A DNA stretch of 64,000 bases from the NCBI GenBank assembly GCA_027946365.1, contig JAPEUQ010000004.1, positions 3,844,001-3,908,000 of the forward strand, written 5' to 3'. This document shows, piece by piece, positions 9,760 to 20,340 of the stretch (within the stretch, counting starts at the first letter, position 1; each line of letters begins with the position of its first letter). The notes beneath the pieces were generated by a model that searched no databases, was not told the DNA's origin, and was given only the letters and a program-made list of their open reading frames with translations. Source of the stretch: Kalmusia sp. IMI 367209 (Eukaryota; Ascomycota; Dothideomycetes; Pleosporales; Didymosphaeriaceae). The translations under genes were made by a program, and so were the position numbers.

Positions 9760-11874
9760 ATGTCAGAAGCATTGGATCTGGGGCCAGTCACGATCCTTGC
9801 ATTGTTTTGTGCATTCTTAATTCACGCTTATCTCGAAGGAGATGTCTGTCCTGTCTGGACGTACTCCCATGAAAATCTTAGTCTGAACGACAGTCTACCT
9901 ATACCATACACGGCTTTATCATCATCGCCTGGTAGCTTGCGCACGCTTGTATTGCTCCCAGGAAGTGGCTCTCAGCCAGTCAGATGCGAATTAGAGTCTA
10001 CGCAGCTCTCAGTCAATCCTTCTTATGAGGCACTGTCATACCAGTGGGGAGACAATACAAGACTCAAGGCAGTTTTGATCAACAATGTCACGGTTGCCAT
10101 CACCAGCAATCTCGCAGTCGCACTCTCGTCTCTTCGCTACAAGAAACAGTCCAGAAGGCTCTGGGTGGATGCAATATGCATCAATCAACAAGATGATGGT
10201 GAGAAGGCTCGTCAAGTAGCCAATATGGCATCAATATATCAACGCGCGCGATCAGTGATCGTCTATCTGGGCGAGTATAAGTCATACAACCAATTGCACA
10301 AGGAAACAGGGACGGACTATGTGCAACGGGCGAAAGTGCGAGCAATGGAGCGTTTCCTGCAAGAGTCTGCCAGAGAGGAGGAAGAGAAAAGACGGCGATT
10401 AGAAAGAGGGGAATTACCCAAACCGGAGGACGACACACACCTAAGAGAGCGAGATAAACGAAGAGCACTGCAAAATGCAATTGATGCAGCCGAACATAAC
10501 GCAAAGCTGAACGAGATGGCCATGGACTATTTCCTTCGTAATATACTCCATGAGCAATACTGGAGTCGAGGTTGGATTATCCAAGAGATCATCATGGCAC
10601 CTGAAAACCTAATGGTCAGCCATGGTAGTGACATGATTACCTGGAGTGACTTCATGCAATGGGTAAATCGTTACCATCAGTTGTATCCAAGTGATGATAC
10701 GGTTAGGCCCATCATGCGCCTCAACGAGTTGAGGGAGTTGAGGTCGCGTACTGGCTCTGTCTTAACGCTCGCTAGTCTCCTAGAAACTTTCAAGGACTCA
10801 TTCACGTCATACCATCACAATGGCGTATATCATGACAAGATATATTCTCTACTTGGACTTGCACACGACTCACCCGACGGCACCTTTCCAATTGACTACA
10901 AAAAGACAGCTGCACAGCTTTACAAGGACTGTATCAATCATTTTTGGAACAATTCGAGCATGACGCTGAAGCAAAGATCGATCGAACTTCCGTATTTCAG
11001 TGCGTTGGTTCGCCGTATTCTTATTAGAAAGCCCGCACTGCGTGATATCCCAGATGAAAAAGTCCGATACAACCTCTACAGTACTCGCTATGAGCTTATT
11101 TGGCAGGACGAGCCAAATAGACTCTCTAGAGGACGCGGCACGGGACTGTGGTTTCTGAAACTCTACGGCTTCTTTTCTGCAGATTTGGATCAAATCTACA
11201 TTGCAAAATATATCGCCAAAGCCGAGCGGCGTAAAGCGAAGAAAACATGGTCCTGGCAAGCTTCTCAGATGGAGGACCTCTCCATGTGGGCATCTACTGA
11301 GCACATCAGTAGCAAAATAGATGACTTGCATCTACGTGGTATCATAGTTGATCATATCGAGCACCTTGGACAACCATATGATGGTATCGCAAGCTGGTCG
11401 TCAGAGATTCCGGAGCCCCCAGGAAAGCATGCGACAAGTCAAAGAAAGCGTGCATTCGCTCGATATGTAAGCTTCAAACCCGCATCTACAGCATCGAACG
11501 ATGATAAATTTGAATCAGCCACCGTCAGACAAGACAGCAACTCCGCGCGTAACTTTGTAGGAGCAAGTGGCGTCAATGGATTGGCTCCCTCGGGAGCTCG
11601 GCGAGGTGATCTGATATGCCGCTTCTGGAACACGAACACCCTCGCTCTTGTCCGTAAGCCAGTGGGATCTTTCTCTTCGAAGAGGATCCATGAAGCTGAG
11701 CTCGAACTGGTTGGCAGAGTTGTTATGCATGGTATGAGCTCAGTGCCGGACCAAGAAATCTCGTCCCGGCTAAATGCCGAAATATTCGGGACGGTCAATG
11801 AAAAAGCGGTCAATGTTCATGTGGCTTTAAACGAGTTGACTCATCTGACTATCGATACAATGTTTTGGGAGTGA
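9760..11874 (+). CDS. HET-domain (heterokaryon incompatibility) protein
   Basis: A single exon of 704 codons starting at the ATG at 9760. The three HET signatures occur in order: PSYEALSYQWGD (about residue 86), LWVDAICINQ (about 134) and RQVANMASIYQRARSVIVYLG (about 150). RGWIIQEIIMA, a W-x-x-QE block typical of these proteins, follows near residue 270. HET proteins act in non-self recognition and can trigger programmed cell death when incompatible hyphae fuse; the HET module resembles TIR-type domains. A charged coiled segment (EEEEKRRRLERGEL) is inserted at about residues 205-220. The C-terminal 300 residues have no recognised repeat or NACHT domain. The frame is intact, unlike several neighbours. 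Confidence 0.93.
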   Translation: MSEALDLGPVTILALFCAFLIHAYLEGDVCPVWTYSHENLSLNDSLPIPYTALSSSPGSLRTLVLLPGSGSQPVRCELESTQLSVNPSYEALSYQWGDNTRLKAVLINNVTVAITSNLAVALSSLRYKKQSRRLWVDAICINQQDDGEKARQVANMASIYQRARSVIVYLGEYKSYNQLHKETGTDYVQRAKVRAMERFLQESAREEEEKRRRLERGELPKPEDDTHLRERDKRRALQNAIDAAEHNAKLNEMAMDYFLRNILHEQYWSRGWIIQEIIMAPENLMVSHGSDMITWSDFMQWVNRYHQLYPSDDTVRPIMRLNELRELRSRTGSVLTLASLLETFKDSFTSYHHNGVYHDKIYSLLGLAHDSPDGTFPIDYKKTAAQLYKDCINHFWNNSSMTLKQRSIELPYFSALVRRILIRKPALRDIPDEKVRYNLYSTRYELIWQDEPNRLSRGRGTGLWFLKLYGFFSADLDQIYIAKYIAKAERRKAKKTWSWQASQMEDLSMWASTEHISSKIDDLHLRGIIVDHIEHLGQPYDGIASWSSEIPEPPGKHATSQRKRAFARYVSFKPASTASNDDKFESATVRQDSNSARNFVGASGVNGLAPSGARRGDLICRFWNTNTLALVRKPVGSFSSKRIHEAELELVGRVVMHGMSSVPDQEISSRLNAEIFGTVNEKAVNVHVALNELTHLTIDTMFWE

Positions 11875-12960
11875 AACGTCGAAGCTAGATTCCGCTTATA
11901 GCGACCTTGAAACGCTAGTGGAATGGACTCATGAGATGTACTCTTCAAGTTTCTTATCATAGCGTTCCTTCATGCTCTGTCAACCGTCAGTGGAAGCGAA
12001 AGACCGGGCGTCGGAAGAACAACCTCGCTGCCTTCTTGATAGCGCCCCGAAGGCTCCCCGTAAAGCGTCATCGGCACTTGATCCCAGAATCTGCATCAAC
12101 ATCCCCATCGTTTCACTGACAGAAATCATTCCCGAGCAATGAAACAGTCACTTTCCTAGACAACCTCACTGGTATTTTTGACAGTGTCTCCAGCACGATG
12201 ATCTTTGCCAAAGGTCGACGAGTCAAGACCCATTGTTGTAAGATGGGATTGGATCCGTAATGAGCCGCCTTGTTCAACAGTTGTACCCTCGAGGTCTGGA
12301 AATGTGATCAATAGGTCGCCATAGAGTATCATTCACTTCCTACGCAAGCTATCATCCAGGGCACCTACAGGGCGTTGCTTGATCTTTTCAGTTGATAGCT
12401 CTTTTTCGGCTTCTGCTCTTCGGTAGGTGGGAGATCTTTGTTCTCTGCTAGTCCAGATAGAGCGGAAGGAGATAGAACTTGCAATGACAAAAGCTGTATC
12501 GTCTTGTGTCAAATCTACTCTTAACATGACTACTTCAATGTGGGGAATAAACTTACACACGACGTACTCAACGTATCACATCAGCGATGAGTCGATGACC
12601 CGGCGGTTTATCTGCGTTTCCCGCACGTATACTCCGCGGAAGATACTACCACGAATGATGGTCAAGTCAATCGTAAAGCTTACGGTCAATAAAACACCCG
12701 AGTGAACGATCTGCTGACGCCACTCCATTCCCGTCTTCCAGACAATCGAGATTGGAAAGCAAATGACTATAATTCCAACGTTAGGCTCACAAAAGTAATT
12801 GTGAGGGTAGACCTATCTTACTAGTCAATTCAGATTGAAGGCATGTCCTCGTTATGAAATTCGTGCGAAAACGCAGCTGATCCAGCACATATATAGGTCA
12901 TTCTCTAGATTGGATTGTGCCTATGCGCTGTTGCATATATGATTGGGTTCTGCATTAGGA
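11875..12960. other. Intergenic, no supported gene
   Basis: Short open frames on both strands at 12330-12705 are mutually antisense and show no domain. A small upstream exon of the rhodopsin relic could be hidden near its right end. Confidence 0.4.
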
Positions 12961-13440
12961 TCATGTGTTTCCGGAGTCTTTTCATAGAGGACTACTTAAT
13001 GGTTGCCGCAATGTCTATGCTCATCGCAATGGCCATTGTGCTGTAATTGTTCTTAGGAAATTATTATAATGTGCTGAACCTAGAGACTTACGTAGGGGAC
13101 TTTTCCGAGCGAATGGCTACAGGGCTAAAGAGAGACGCTATCGCAATTGTACTAGGGCTTTTGAGCTTATGGCTCACAAAGGCTAACTTCTTATTTCTAT
13201 TCTACCGCATTGGATACCAGATAAGAACTTATTTGATCCTTTGGTGGGTTGCACCAGGATGGGTGATGACATGTGGACTGATGAGCTTTGGATTGGTTCC
13301 CTACGATTGTATGTTGGGCAGAATATCCCACATGACCGTTACCTGTGCGAAGGATTCGAGAGCGCACCAAATCCACACATACTATGCAGTGTTAGTGGTT
13401 TTCAGCGTGCACGAATTGCATTACGAAGACGTGTCTTGAG
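12961..13440 (+). pseudogene. Relic of a rhodopsin-domain (PTH11-like) membrane protein
   Basis: One frame reads FIEDYLMVAAMSMLIAMAIV, then a TAA at 13044-13046, then LFLGNYYNVLN.. , LWLTKANFLFLFYRIGYQ and LILWWVAPGWVMTCGLMSFG. The D-Y-x-M-x-A-A opening of a helix and the L-T-K-A-(N/S)-F-L-x-L-F-Y helix are hallmarks of the fungal rhodopsin-domain family of seven-helix membrane proteins. The stop falls within the second helix and could derive from CAA. No C-terminal helices can be followed beyond 13440. This is a broken cousin of the intact family member at 50580-51849. Confidence 0.55.
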
Positions 13441-14361
13441 GGCATGCTCAAGGATAGGTTTCCTTTGTCGTCTGGTCAAGCCCGTTTTTTGAGCGCGTGG
13501 ACACTGCCATGTTCTTCAGAGTAAATCAGACAAGTCTAGATATTTCTTTGTGACGTTGCAACGGAGTGAAACTCCAGATGAATGCTGACAGAGAATTTAC
13601 ATTCCTGATGCGTATGCTCGGAACAAGGCAACAAGGCTATGAACTCAAGGCGAAGGTCAATAGGCTACAGCACAGCCTGGTATTCAATCCAATCACCTAT
13701 AATCATGAGAACGTTTATTACATAGACTCGAGTTTTTATACTACCTAAAATGTTAGTGTGGAAGTAGTATTAGCTAAGAATTAGTTACGTTCATTTTTGG
13801 GGGCCTAATAATGTTACCTTAAACGATATAAACTAGAGCGTAACCATTGATTTTAGATATGAAAGCTTGTATTGGAGTATATATATAAATATTCTTAAGT
13901 AGTCAAAGATTATATGTAGTTTTTGAAAATAGTAAATTGAATAAGATAGTATTTATAGAGTTAAAGGATATATTCAATCTTAATCAATAATGTAATTAAT
14001 TTTATGAAGTATAATATCTTGATTTTCATCTTCTTCTAGTATATCTTTTAAGTTTAAAGTAAAAGAAGCTTTTTATATTCTATTTTTTAGGTACAGTACG
14101 GCAGGGGGTCGAGAGCCTTAAAAATGAGTTCCACCGTCAGATTACGGAATGTTTAAAGACACCCTCGCCGCGTACCGGTACTGCCGGTGGCTGGAAGCAC
14201 ATTGTTTATTCTCGTGGACCGGTCTAACAGCAGCTCAGACGTGATCGCTGATTGACAAGCATCATGTGTACCTGCCAGGTAACGGACGCATCAACGTCAG
14301 CGGGCTCAATACGTCGAATCTGACACGTGTGGCTAAGGCATTCAAAAACAGCATGTAGTCA
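13441..14361. other. Intergenic with an AT-rich core
   Basis: Positions about 13740-14095 are AT-rich with long A/T runs, which may be a small RIP-mutated repeat remnant. The rest is ordinary composition. No gene is seen. Confidence 0.45.
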
Positions 14362-16778
14362 TCACCCTAAACCGAAGAGAATAGAAGGATCCAAGTCCTC
14401 TGTCTGAAACTGCTCCGCCAAATCGAGCATCTGATCATGATTGTTGAAGAGTGCATCGTCCATCCCTGCAGAGTCAATCTCCCAAGTCTGTTGAGGTTCG
14501 TTTAATGCCAGGTTCTGGTTCTGGTCGAAAGCTTGCGGACCCAATAAATTTGCATCTGCATAAAGTCCCGTTGGCATGTGGCTATGCGTTACGTCCTGAG
14601 TATGAGCAATGGGCTGTATTAGAAACGACGCTGGAGCAGGAAAATTTAGCTTGTGCACAGATGCCAGTTGAGCATCGAGTTTTCGCATCTCGATTTTTCG
14701 TAGTCGTGCCACGACATTGTTCTTGGCGATCATTTGATCGAATATAGTTTGCACTGAACGAGACCAATGCATGTCAGGTACGTAGTCAGGAAGGATTGCC
14801 CTCATAAGCGATAGTAGCATCGCCGCCGAGAATGCGTACTCCAGCTGAAAGGGCAGGAAACATTCGAGCATGTCTTGCTCTGCAAGGCCCCTCAACATAA
14901 GTATAATGGACATTGCAGATTCTGTGGATGTTTGCAATAGAGCAGCAACAGGACCTGTTGGCTGTTGTGAAGATACGGGTTTCAAATTCTGGATCAAGAG
15001 CCACATTACCAAAGGGCGCGTTGCAAGAATAATGCACTGCGGTGATTTTAGGTATTTTTGTAAGACCAGTCATACGGGTACTTACGTGATGATACGATAT
15101 GGCAATGTGTCTAAGACTTAGTGGAAGATCTCCTTGTGAGCTGCTACTGTGTCCAGACATAAGCTGATCTAGCTCACGCGAGACTCCAGCTAGCTGGAGC
15201 AGGAATGAGGTTGTGTTAGGGATGAAGGAGCTTTGTAGGCTCGCGTCGTTGCTGTATACCGCTAAGCAGGAGTCAGCTTATTGGTATCATAATGCACACA
15301 CAGAGTGTGCACTTACTACTACATAAGCTTGCAGTAAGTTTGGAAAGACGGATGCGAAGAGTCAAAGCCCTGGCTGAAAGAGTGGGCCATCTATCAGAAG
15401 GTAGAGCCAAAGTAGCTGCTCCTTCAGGTATAGCATTTGGACAGCCGCTATTCGCCGACATCTCTTGGTCAAGGACATACACTGTCCACCACAAAATGTT
15501 GCAGCGACTCGCGAATTCAGGATTTATGACATCGTCCGGTACGTGAGTGTGGATACCTTCAAGGAAGGCGAGTCGTAAAGCTTGTCCGATGTACTGATAG
15601 CACGTTGATCGCATATCAATCGACTGAAAGTACAACGCGACCAGTGCAAGAAGTTCGATACCTGGGATACCGGCATCGTGCATGTACGCAGGATCTGGAA
15701 GCAAAGCCATCGCCCGAGTGGAGAAAGAAATGTGATTGGAGGCCAGGAAAGCTTTCCCAAAAGCCATGAGGAGTAGATACGAGCAAAACCATAAACGCTC
15801 CTGTTGTGCTACGGGCAGGCCATCTTGGTGAAAGGCCTCGAAATGTACGAGGAAGCTTGCTTCGTCGACTATGCCAAACAGCTCGCCAAAGTGGTATTTG
15901 CAGGTGTTGTACAAGTGCAGGGCATAATCCTTTGGGGGAAGACCTTTGAGATCAGACACGTCGACCGCAGCCTTCGGCTCCCAGACTAAGCGAAATGCAG
16001 TACCATCAGTGTTCAAAGGAGCAGCCAAGCCACCAGATGAAGGACTATGGGCTTCCAACAACGACAATGCACGCCGACAGAAGGACCATGTTGATGTTGG
16101 TCCCAGATAGCGCGGCCGACCGCCTATTTCTTTCAGGTACGAAAGATCCGGCGACACCAATGGGTTATACTGAGGCAACGTATCTGTGGTCGATGAGTCG
16201 GCTCTTCGTGGTTGTTGCTGTGGCTGAGGCTGCTGTGGCTGTGGCTGCTGCTGCTGCTGACCCTGAGATGCCGGTCTCAGCGAGATTGGTTGCGGCTGTT
16301 CGGCATCAGAGAGCGTTTGATGGGATATTGGCTGTGGCTGCGCGGCATCGGAGAGCGACTGGTCGGCCAGGGGTTGAGGCGCTACTGGAGCTGGTGTCCC
16401 ACATGCGTCGCCTGACGACGCACTCGGCTCGGTTCCCTCTCCGGTGTCCTTTCGCGGCGGCTGTTGGCTTTGCGGCTCCTCCACCGACTGCAGCTGCGAA
16501 ACGCGACGCTGAAGGTCACGTAGATATCGCTCGGGTATTGACACTTGGGGCTCATCGCTGGGCAAGACGCACAAATCGCGACGGCGAGTGCACCGTTCAC
16601 AAGGGTGATTGCCGGAACACTTGATCTTTGACGCCCTACATTGCTTACAGCTGTGATGGGTTCAGCTTTGAAACGAACCAAACTAAACTTTCGGCACTTA
16701 CGCTCGAGGCTTCCGTCTCGGGATGCGCAGAGGCGGTGTCTTGGGGGTCTCCAGTGGCTCCGACACGCTGTCGTCCAT
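14362..16778 (-). CDS. Zn2Cys6 transcription factor with fungal-specific TF domain
   Basis: Exons 16778-16702, 16650-15317, 15261-15086 and 15036-14362 join in phase to 753 aa. The first intron splits the zinc cluster just before its first cysteine. The cluster reads CKQCRASKIKC..CERCTRRRDLC with spacing C-x2-C-x6-C-x5-C-x2-C-x6-C, preceded by a basic RRKPRA. YLRDLQRRVSQLQ is a short dimerisation coil. A Gln/Pro-rich linker (about 30% Gln in places) with two copies of QSLSDA/QTLSDA..QPQPIS follows. The middle-homology region includes LHLYNTCKYHFGELFGIVDE and QCIILATRPLVMWLL-like helices. The C-terminus is acidic (EQFQTEDLDPSILFGLG), a likely activation tail. It lies beside proline-metabolism genes and may be their regulator, as prnA is in Aspergillus; that role is inferred from position only. 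An ATG at 16979 would add 67 residues; 16778 fits typical N-termini better. Confidence 0.88.
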
Positions 16779-16945
16779 CGTCAGCAGGTGCTCACAAGAG
16801 CAGCAAGATTGTGGTGAGCCGTGCTGTTCGCTGCTGGAGACCGAACAGAGCACGGCAATTGACCTAAATAGCCCCCCTTCGGATCCGATGGCCACTCCTG
16901 TCAAGGACGAGACAGGGGTGAGAGGATCGTCATCTGTGGGGTAGC

Positions 16946-17344
16946 ATGCCCCAAATGCGGGTTCGCTTATCTTGCTCACGTGCTCTTATCATCCTCCATG
17001 CCCGCGAGTCATTACACGATCCGAGTTTGGGTACCCTTGGCAGCACCAAGGTATTTGCGTGTCTAAGAACATCGTCGATGTTCAAAAATAGTGTTCCAGG
17101 GGACATGGGCTGTGGCTCTACTCCTATAAAAAAGGAGCCACTCACGCAATTCTGGGAAGACAGAAAAGAAAAGCATGAAGCAGTTCAAGATTGTTTCAAG
17201 TCCGTGAACTGGGGCACGGTACGTGAGTGTCTACAGTTCCTGATGCGAAGAGCCAATGAAAACGCAGGCGCGACAGACCGCTTGCAGGACAGGTATGTAC
17301 AGACAAAGAAGGAGCTCAAGGCTCGAATACCAGGTACAGGATAG
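16946..17344 (+). CDS. Small hypothetical protein
   Basis: A 132-codon open frame whose second half is charged and helix-prone (PLTQFWEDRKEKHEAVQDCF, then VRECLQFLMRRANENAGATD). It looks more coding-like than the surrounding shadow frames. The first 50 residues look less convincing, so the gene may start later or be a fragment. It lies between the divergent zinc-cluster gene and the P5C reductase. I do not recognise a family. Confidence 0.25.
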   Translation: MPQMRVRLSCSRALIILHARESLHDPSLGTLGSTKVFACLRTSSMFKNSVPGDMGCGSTPIKKEPLTQFWEDRKEKHEAVQDCFKSVNWGTVRECLQFLMRRANENAGATDRLQDRYVQTKKELKARIPGTG

Positions 17345-17399
17345 ATGTAAGTAACATGGGATACGTATCAGAGGCTCGAAATTCTTTTAGATTACATGG

Positions 17400-18290
17400 T
17401 TATCTCTTCCCGTAACTTTTTGTGCGCTCGATAGCAACTCGCAAAGAATCTGCGAAAGCAGCCCGCACGGCTCGCCGCTCAAGCTCAAGGTAGCCAGCGA
17501 TCGTGACACTGTTGGGAGTGCATATTGAGTTGCGCACATCCGTTGGCTTCTCGCCATTTTCGAGCATCCTCGTCAAGCCCTTGAGACACTGAACTGTGAT
17601 GTCTGTCGCGGCAGCACGCGAAAGGCCTTGCTGTACTGCTCCATCAATGAGCCCTTCGATGGCTACCGTGGGAAGCGAGTACGCAGAGCCCACCATGGCA
17701 AATCCAGAATCGTACGCTGACTCAACCACCTCAGTCACACGCCCGATCTGTTCAAAGAGCCATATTGTCTCTTCGACCAATTCGGCCGATGCACCATGAG
17801 GCTCTGAAATGACAGTCATACATTCGCCCACACGAGCACCAACATTTGGGCCAGCCCTTATGATATCATAGTTCCCATCGGCCCTATCTTTTGTGAGGGC
17901 TTTGCGGATCTGTCCAGGTGTGATGCCAGCCAATATGCTGATGATGCCCTTTTTGTGCAAAGCGTCAGCAAGGCCCCGGGCGGCCAAAACCTTTTGTACC
18001 TGATAAGGTTTGCATGCTAGCATGATTGTGTCTGATGCGGAGGCTACTCCAACGTTGTCTTGAACGCGGATGTCGATGCGTTTGCTGTGATCCTGGAGCT
18101 CATGACGTAATCGGTCTGCTGAGCGCTCGGTACGCACGCTCGCCAGGATTCTTGAGATGCGCGATGCTTCTGATGTTTTTTGCAGCATGTTTTTGACAAT
18201 CCACGTCGCCATGGTGCCTCATGAATCAGCATCGTATCACTTGGATGATGTAGAGGTCGACTTACCGCATCCTAGGATGCCCAGCTTCAT
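17400..18290 (-). CDS. Pyrroline-5-carboxylate reductase (first copy)
   Basis: Exons 18290-18266 and 18217-17400 join in phase to 280 aa. P5C reductase reduces P5C to proline with NAD(P)H. The N-terminus MKLGILGCGTMATWIVKNM holds the Rossmann GxGxM(A) loop, split by the intron as is common in this family. MLACKPYQVQ matches the conserved (L/A)xKP. Further along are ISILAGITPGQI, IIRAGPNVGARVGECMTVI and the dimerisation end ICTPNSVTIAGYLELERRAV, equivalent to the usual T-x-PGG-T-TIAGL..LE block. In TPNSVT the two glycines of PGG are replaced by N-S, a notable change next to the substrate pocket. It is on the same strand as the regulator and close to the P5CDH and PRODH genes. Confidence 0.9.
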
Positions 18291-18689
18291 GTTGCTCGTC
18301 TTGGGTTACTGAAAACAGACTCTCTAATCGTTGTTCCCGAGGATATCAATGAAGATGGGTAACAATCCTTATCGCGCCCTGCGATGTTGCAAAAGTGCGC
18401 GTTCTTGAACATACGCGGACTACGATCGCGTTGTTTGCTCGGTGTCGGGGGTGGAGACCGAAACCCTTGCCTAGACCGATCGTCACTGTCGGCGATAAAT
18501 TTCCACGGACAGCAATTAAAATAGTTCTCAAACTGACCGGAACTCTGACAGACAGCAGGTAAGACTGCTCAATCATCTCTCATTGAACTAGAGTGAAGCT
18601 TGTATCAAATCATGAAGGCTATTCGAAACATTCGGACTACTCCACCTTTTTCCAATGACAGTCCCTCTATCATTCTCATCTCGGCGCTT
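18291..18689. other. Short intergenic region
   Basis: Separates the start of P5C reductase 1 (minus) from the first recognisable codons of the P5C dehydrogenase relic (plus). No gene or clear site is seen. Confidence 0.35.
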
Positions 18690-20340
18690 ACAAGTCGACA
18701 GAAGACATTCGCCAAAGGATCTTCAGAGACGACCGATTTTGATCGTGTCTTCCAACGCATGAAGAAGGCTCTATTGGTGCATTCCCATCACTGTTGGGGG
18801 CAAAAAGGTATGGTTCCACAGCCTGTAGGCACACGTGTACTATTTCTGTCAAAATCAACGACTCCTTGGCAGCCAGCCAATTCAACACACCCAAGCATGC
18901 TGATGTTGTTGCCAAGTATGCTCAAGCTTCTCTTGAACAGGTTGATGCTGCCATTGATGCTGCTCTGTCAGGTAAGACAGCTTAGCCAGCTTAGGAAGCA
19001 ATGCCTTTCGAAAACAGATCGTCAATATTTCTTGAGCTTGCAAGCTGTTAAACTGGAAAGTACAGATATGACCTGCTGGCAGCTACGATGCTCGGCCAGG
19101 GTAAGAACATCTGACAGGCCGAGATTGTTGCGTTTGTGGAGACGGTGAACTTCCGACAGTTCATGAAGGCTTGTGAGGCATGATTCTCTCAGCAGCTTAA
19201 GGTGATGGATAAGGTTGTATGGAACAGGATAGAGTACCGACCTCTAGAAGGCTTCGTGTACGCTGTCACCCCCATTCAACTTCACTGCTCTTGGCGCGAC
19301 TCTGGTCGGACCTGCATCTATGTTTGGTAATGTTATAGTTTGGAAGCCCTGGACTCTGCTTTATATGCTAGCTGGAATACTCTACCAGATCTTGCTCGAA
19401 GCTAGTCTACCGCCTGATGTCATCCAGTTCATCCTAGGTGACCCCCACGTAGTCACTGATACAGTGATGGCATGGCTAGAATTTGCTAATCTTACCTTTA
19501 TTGGATCAACTACTACATTTGAGGATCTGCAAGGAAAGATTGACAAGGCTATGTTAGAGGGAAGGCTGAACTCGTACCCGCGTGTGGTTGGTGAGACAGG
19601 TGGTAAGAATTGGCATCTATTTCACCCTTCCACTGATATCTGGAGTGCAACCTATAATACTTTGCGTGCTGCTCTCGAGTATTAAGGATAGAAATGTTTC
19701 GTATGCTCTTGTGTCTACGTTGCCGAGTTAGTCTGGCCAGATTTTAAGGAGTACATTGTCGAAGAGACCGTCAAGCTAAAGGTTGATGCTCTAGAAGATG
19801 ATGGCAACTTCGTTTATTCAGTCATTTAAGAGAGAGCCTTCGACAAGCTGAATGACGTCATCAAGTCAGCCAAAATGGACCGAAAGCTAGAGCTCGTTGC
19901 CGGTGGCAAGGCCATTAAGGAGTAGAGATTCTTTGTCCCCCCACGATTCAAAAGATAACGAATTCAACCACGATATCATGGAGCGTGAGTTTTTCAGCCC
20001 TGTTTTCGGAGTAAACATCTATAGAGACGCTGACTACGAGAAGACTTTGGACCTGATCAACAAGACCTCGCGCTATGCCTTGTCCGGTAGCATCTTCGGA
20101 AAAGACGCATTTGCATTCCGCCAGGCACAGGAGGTGTTGAAGCATGCTGTCGGGAACTTGTATTTGAACGAGTGCACTGGAGCTATTGTAGGACAACAGC
20201 CATTCGGTGGCTGTCAGGACAGTGGCACGAACGACAAGACTGGCACTGTGGGCTTAATCGGCCGTTACGTTAGTGTGAAGACCACTAAGGAGGACTTTGT
20301 TCCTCTCGAAGAAGTTCAGTACCCTTCCAATGAGGTTTAG
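18690..20340 (+). pseudogene. Degenerate P5C dehydrogenase (second copy)
   Basis: Conserved P5CDH blocks appear in order, in shifting frames: AKGSSE, IPITVGGKKVW, VVAKYAQASLEQVDAAIDAA, MLGQGKN, IEYRPLEGFVYAVTP, FGNVIVWKPW, YPRVVGETGGKNWHL, EREFFSPVFGVNIYRDADYE and QQPFGGCQDSGTNDK. The region around the catalytic cysteine reads LEY-stop-G-stop-KC where FEYQGQKC is expected: both Gln codons became TAA and TAG through C-to-T in CpA. TGG became TAG in the A-W-E-A-M-P block. These are RIP-type changes. Frameshifts occur near 18790 and 19270. The last 147 codons (19897-20340) remain open. An intact paralog on the opposite strand lies at 23086-24825. Confidence 0.85.
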
